A DNA stretch of 64,000 nucleotides, from assembly GCF_019097595.1 (NCBI RefSeq), contig NC_080720.1, positions 18,949,352 through 19,013,351 of the forward strand, in the 5' to 3' direction. The position numbers and the translations under genes are program-made. The notes beneath the pieces were generated by a model, which saw only the letters and a program-made list of their open reading frames with translations, did not search any database and had not been told where the DNA came from. Shown in pieces: positions 59,231 through 64,000 of this stretch; the first letter of the stretch is position 1; each line of letters opens with the position of its first letter. This DNA is from Hemibagrus wyckioides. Its lineage: Eukaryota; Chordata; Actinopteri; Siluriformes; Bagridae.

Positions 59231-59976
59231 GTGTGTGCTTTACTATGTGTCACCCACGTGCATGTTACTCAAATGTCCTGTAATGATGAGCACGCCAAAA
59301 ATTGTCCTGCATGCTGCTAAAGCTTTTTTATTATTGTCCTATGTGGATCATTATCTGTCTGGGTTTAATGAGTGTGTGTACAGTACCGTACGAGCTGCAA
59401 CGGCTCGGTGGTTAAAGCAAGCTGACCTGCAGCTAATAGAGATCAGTGCAGCTGGAGGATCTGTTTAGACATCCGTTTTCGTCTCCTGCAGGCTGCATCC
59501 TCCTCCTCTCTCCGTCCTTCTGTCACTCTTTACTTACTCCCTTTTTCTTTCTTTTTCTCGAGGAGTCCACCTTTTTCACTCCTTCCATCATCCTGTGCTT
59601 GTAGCTCTCTCTCTCTCTCTCTCTCTTTCTCTCCCCACAGGCCCAGTGGCATGCCATTACAGGGCTAATGAGAGCTGTCCACAGGCAGAGAGCCGGCGCG
59701 GCCGACACACACTAACCGACACTGACACACTCATTATAAAACTGGCACCCGCCGAGAGAGGGAGTCCCTCTCTTGCCCTCTCTTCTTTCTTCAAATCCTC
59801 TCCTCTAGTGGATTTTCCTCTCCACGCCATGTCCTTCTGTTCGTTCCGTGGAGTTTCTTTAACTACCTTGAAAAGACCACACTGGGATTTGTAAATGGCA
59901 ATCATAGGTGACGTCAGCGTTGCTTTTTGTGATCTCGGTGAACAGCACGGTTCTGGAAGCATGATACGTTTCCTGA
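59231..59976. other. Intronic DNA, pyrimidine-rich middle
   Basis: (CT)n at 59606-59630 and a GC-richer stretch with CpGs near 59685-59760. Overlapping frames on both strands (99 and 101 codons) are unsupported. Confidence 0.45.
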
Positions 59977-59983
59977 AGAGAGA

Positions 59984-60019
<36 letters not shown>

Positions 60020-60038
60020 AAGAGACAGAGAGAGAGAG
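59977..60038. repeat. (GA)n tract
   Basis: GA units with two GACA interruptions. Confidence 0.9.
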
Positions 60039-63000
60039 TGAGTAAGTACTACAAAAAGTAGTTCAGATACAGATATTCAAATTAGAGGTTCATCTCAGTG
60101 GAATCTCAGATACTCTACAATCCACAGATATTTAAATCTATAGTCTGCTCAGATTGCTATACATAAGCCATGTTAAGAGTGAGACATGTTAATTTTAAAT
60201 TGTAAAATTATAACCTTTTTACCTTGCAGTGCAGCATAGTGTTACACTCTACACTAACAACATACAGCATAACAACGTGCTTCATGTCCATCTGTGTGTT
60301 AGTGCACTTGAGGAGGAGTTTGCACACTCCTTTCCCATCGTATTCCACAGGTCCATGCTTCACGCTTTAACCCAAAAGAGTGTACTCAACTGTACCTGAT
60401 GTTGGTGAGATGGATTCCTGATCTTTTCTACCTTGTATGTGTCTCTTTCAGCTGGAAATGAGGCTGTAGGCTACCTGTAATATGATTTAAATACGCCGTA
60501 ATCACTTTTTAGAGTAAAGGTACACTACATGCATCTTTCTAGGAGAAAGTACAAAAAGTGGACCCTTGAAGATACCACTACAACGAATGGTCCAGTTTAG
60601 AACTGTGTTTTTTTTTAAGTGTGCCTGGTGGACTTGTAAAATGTCACAGGAAACAAGTGTGCAAACTCTCAACACAGATAGAAATGAAAAATGTTGCCAT
60701 GTTGTATTGTGTGTGTGTGTGTGTGTGCTGAGGACCAAGTGTGCCCCATAAGGACAGGAAAATCTGACAGTTTTGACTGACAGTGAGTTTTTTTAAGAGT
60801 TAGGTGTAGACATGGCATTAATTCGCTGCGTTAATTATTAAGGCCCTTACAAGGATTATAAGACAAACATGTCTGTGTGTGTGTGTGTGTGTGTTTGCTA
60901 GGGACTTCCCCCTCTGCGGTCTGAAAGGTAAACATGACATTACTGCCTAATTGAACTGCCAGATATTGCTGACCAATCAGCATGCGGGACGGTTGCCACG
61001 GCGAACAAATAGGGAAGGAGGGAGCAGTAAACGAGTGCAGGGAAGGATACGGAGGCAGAACAATGAAGCCTGGGCAGCAGGCCAACAAAACAAGCAGAAA
61101 CGGATGCCATATTGCTGTAGCTTATCGCTGGTGTGAGGAGATACTTACCAGGCCAGAGTGATGCGTGCATTCTGATATTTAAGAGTGCTTTCCTTTTTGA
61201 CTTTCCTCCAAGATCACGCTAATACAGCTAATAAAGAGTAACTTCTCAAGCAAAAAAAAAAAAAGCGGAGAAGAAAAAGCCAGTGCAAGCGGTTCAAGAG
61301 AATCAGTTACTGTTTTACTAAAGTTTTGCTCCGTAAGCTTTGGAAAGCTGCCATTTAGTTTTATAACAGGGTTATGTAGCAGGTGTAGGGACCTGGTTTC
61401 AGGGTTTCCATTTTAACTGTGTAAAACACACACACACACACTGGCTGTTTGCTGTGTGTGCAGCCAGTTATGCGAGACCCCCAAGAGCAGCTGGCTGGGT
61501 TATGTTACCTGAAACATAAGTCCTCTCATGTTGTATCATTTACACCCATCTGCATTAATGGAGTGTGTGTATGAGAGACTAGGTTGTGTGTGTGTGTGTT
61601 CACCAATGAATGGAATCTTAAGCATTGCCCTGTCCCCTCGTTCCCCATCAGTAGCAGATAAAGAGCTTCTTATAGTCCTTGCATTGTGTTAACACACACC
61701 CATACACACACCCATACACACACACCTACACGCGCACACACACACCATTTCTTAGCTCTGTGTGTGTGTGTATAGTCTTGAATGTCTATGTAGATGTAGA
61801 AGATGTTAACTGAATAAACATCGATGGCTTAAGTCTATTTTTTAACCATAACAACATAAATTTCCCACTCTACTGTACCGCGCGTTCCGTATATTCTCCG
61901 ATTCAGAGCGAACGCACAAATTTGAGCTTCCTTTGTTGCTTGCACAGACCACAGAATCTTAGCACGCACTTTCAGTATTGCACAAGCCGTTTATCATTTA
62001 TATCGTTGTGAAGGGAGCAAAGTGCTGACATTCAACACGAACAAAAAAAAAAAGAAAAGAAAAAGTGAATCATCTCTCCGAGCACGACTACGCAGTGTCC
62101 CCACATCCCTCTGAACATCCAGCTGTTCCTGAGAAAAAAGGGGTGGCGCCAGGTGTGATCCTCCGTGCTTATGGTCAGTGTTATAAGTGTCATATAGAAG
62201 CGGAGAGAATTTCATCTGACTATGAATACAGTAAGCCTCGCTTATGTAAGAGCATTACTCATAAAGTAAACATAAGCCTGCCAGGCTTCTCTTCTCTTCT
62301 TTTTTCTTTTCTGTTCTTTTCTCTTTTTTTTATTGCACAATTCTCTGAAGAGTTGTTCAAGTTTACTTCTGGTGAACTAACTCTCAGGTACCACACACAC
62401 ACACACACAGTTTAAAAAAACACACACATAGACACACACTTAGGTGAATTTTCTCAGCAGACATGTTTGCCAGCATTCTGCTGTTTTTCTGCTCACCATC
62501 TTGTCAGTTACATTCAGAGAAGCAAAACATTTTTACGGAGTTGATGAAAACATTTCAGCTCTTCATTACCAAAACGTTTACATTGCGTGTTAGTCATCTC
62601 ATAATTTAATCAGGTTGCTTGGTGGACTAGAAATGTTCTGATAACTGGTGAGTAATAATCATTTGTTGAAGGCACTGTACTGAAAACACACACACACACA
62701 CAAAATAAACGGTCTTCTTTGTTATACATGATTATTTGACATTCATGAGCACACATGCAGTCCTCTTGTCTACTTGTGTGTGTGTGTGTGTGTGGGTGTG
62801 TGTGTGTAATGTTCCATTAATTCCCTACATGTTTATTTCTCTTGGTCATTTTTCAAGGCACATTCAACGTAGACATTTTTAAAACCCAGTTGAAAAACAG
62901 ATTTATTCTCCCAGCAATTTGAGCCTTTTTATATAATTTTATTTATTTTATTATTTTTATTATTATTATTATTCAAGGCTTATTTGGAATGCCTTATTCC

Positions 63001-64000
63001 AATTTTTTATTGTGCACCACTTTCTTTCTTTTTCTTTTCTTTTTTTTTAAACCCTTCTCTTTAAATTTTGAACCGTATAAAAAAAAAATATGACCAGGCA
63101 CGAGACGTCACTTTCGAATTTCGTCGTATTAATTCCATAAATAAACCCAAAACGTGTTAGAAGCCAGCGAATAATCTGTTAATGACTCGCAGCGACTCCT
63201 TTATAGGCATGTGGAATTCATTTCTCGTTGTTACCGTGTCATAGTAAATTTAGTACATTGCTTTCTGCTTTCATATTAACCTTAAGTGCACTTTAGACGG
63301 TAACTCTTTCAGACCTTTCAACCTTCTTCCTGTCAGAAGACATACCGTTTCACTGTGATTCCCCAACCAGCGTTGATAAAATACATCTGTGGTTTCTTGA
63401 AAACCTTTGATTAAAACACTCCAGATGCCTGTGGTGGAACATCCCCAAGTCAAATCTCATCCAAATCTTCACTCTGTATTAAGGGCAGGATCAGAAAATC
63501 GTCTCTTATCACAACACTCGATTCTCTGTATCTGTCACGTACAGTTTTTGCTCACAGACTGCCTTAAAAAGAGGAAATATTGTACGGATGCTTGTGAGTT
63601 GACAAAAAGAAATGATTTGACAGTAAAAACAAAGGAAGATTGAACCCATTTTATGATTTAGTACAACTTTTTGTTTGGAATTGTTTTGAAAACCCATGAT
63701 ATCTCAGAAAGCTGTGGCATAATTAATGGAAATGATATTATATCTTCATACAGCGAGCGGAGCAACAGGTAGCAGGACGATTCCTGTGTCTAGTTTCGTC
63801 ACCGAAACAAGAGCGTGTATCTCTCTGAGAGCCCGAGAACCTCCTCTCTAAAGACAATGCGGGAATTTAATCTCGGCACAGGGACGACAGGTCTGATAGG
63901 GTTAAACGACGAAAGTTTTCCATCTGCCGCTTGTTTGATGAACAAATAAATTGGAATTGTCAGAAGTTTAGGGACAGCGTTTGTCCTCTCGGTTATTGCA
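60039..64000. other. Intronic DNA to the window end
   Basis: Many short (CA)n/(GT)n tracts: 60711-60727, 60871-60894, 61428-61441, 61680-61744, 62391-62409, 62688-62702 and 62776-62808. AT-only stretch at 62930-62975. The last 900 bases are complex and CpG-containing (see findings). No TOX second exon or other gene recognised. Confidence 0.45.

Larger units (their letters stand above)
29738..64000 (+). other. tox2: Intron 1 of the tox2-like gene, 5' part
   Basis: Begins at the GTAATG donor. I looked on the + strand for a downstream exon matching the TOX-family second exon (a short peptide starting FDGD or FDGE after an AG) and found none, so the intron probably runs off the window and is at least 34 kb. 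TOX-family genes have large first introns, which fits. It holds the transposons, microsatellites and candidate regulatory elements listed separately. That no other gene lies inside is inferred from the lack of recognisable coding sequence. Confidence 0.6.

Noticed and set aside
59390..59425. tRNA-SINE head (GGCTCGGTGGTTAAAGC)
   Set aside because: A single 17-base resemblance with no following SINE body.
62850..63080. Possible retroelement 3' end (TTTTAAAACCCAGTTGAAAA, TTTTATTGTGCACCACTTTC)
   Set aside because: Resemblance to fish retroelement tails is weak and dominated by A/T-rich simple sequence.
29738..64000. Second exon of the tox2-like gene
   Set aside because: I looked for an acceptor followed by an FDGD/FDGE-type peptide and found none by eye. 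A translated search with fish TOX2 exon 2 would settle it.

Overview
The window looks like a piece of a teleost fish nuclear chromosome, possibly an ostariophysan such as a catfish (this finer placement is inference). The reasons are AT-rich non-coding DNA, very frequent (GA)n, (CT)n, (CA)n and (AAT)n microsatellites, several decayed Tc1/mariner-type transposons of kinds common in fish, SINE/L2-like repeats with the fish-typical 'CCTGACCAG...ATGAATGAATG' tail, and one vertebrate coding exon. There are no operons, rRNA genes, convincing tRNA genes or CRISPR arrays, and nearly all open reading frames here are chance or microsatellite translations.

The one gene I can support is the first coding exon of a TOX-family HMG-box transcription factor on the + strand, 29636-29737. 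It encodes 34 residues (MDVRFYP...LDYYHCNK) and ends at a consensus splice donor in phase 0. The residues just before the splice and an internal VG fit my memory of the TOX2 long isoform slightly better than TOX, so I call it tox2-like. I could not find exon 2, so everything from 29738 to the window end is read as the 5' part of a large intron 1. The exon lies in a CpG-rich block (about 28860-30810) that also holds CCAAT and ETS-like sites, a TATA-like box, a long (TA)n tract, two long (GA)n tracts in the presumed 5' UTR, an 11-codon uORF overlapping the start codon, and a second CCAAT/CRE/TATA cluster just inside intron 1.

Upstream flank, 1-28860: intergenic DNA with a LINE-like tail and SINE near 1.3-1.8 kb, an internally deleted Tc1 element at 2557-3147, a rearranged Tc1 relic at 7.8-8.3 kb, a Tc1 fragment joined to another dispersed repeat at 10.8-11.35 kb, a striking 2.45-kb GTGA/TTAA tandem array at 13.05-15.5 kb with higher-order structure, SINE and Tc1 fragments at 17.0-18.25 kb, and compound microsatellites. 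Downstream, 29738-64000: intron 1 with a nearly full-length dead Tc1-type transposon on the minus strand (39178-40495), a short deleted Tc1 remnant (48471-48585), a diverged tandem duplication (49501-50003), LINE and SINE tails, and a repeat shared between 52.4 and 59.1 kb.

Between the repeats are stretches of complex, CpG-retaining, TAAT-rich sequence that look like candidate conserved non-coding elements of a developmental regulator. Conservation cannot be tested from one sequence, so these are leads only. I saw no clear evidence of a wholly new biological system. The items most worth checking are the array, the tox2-like promoter/uORF architecture and the candidate enhancers.
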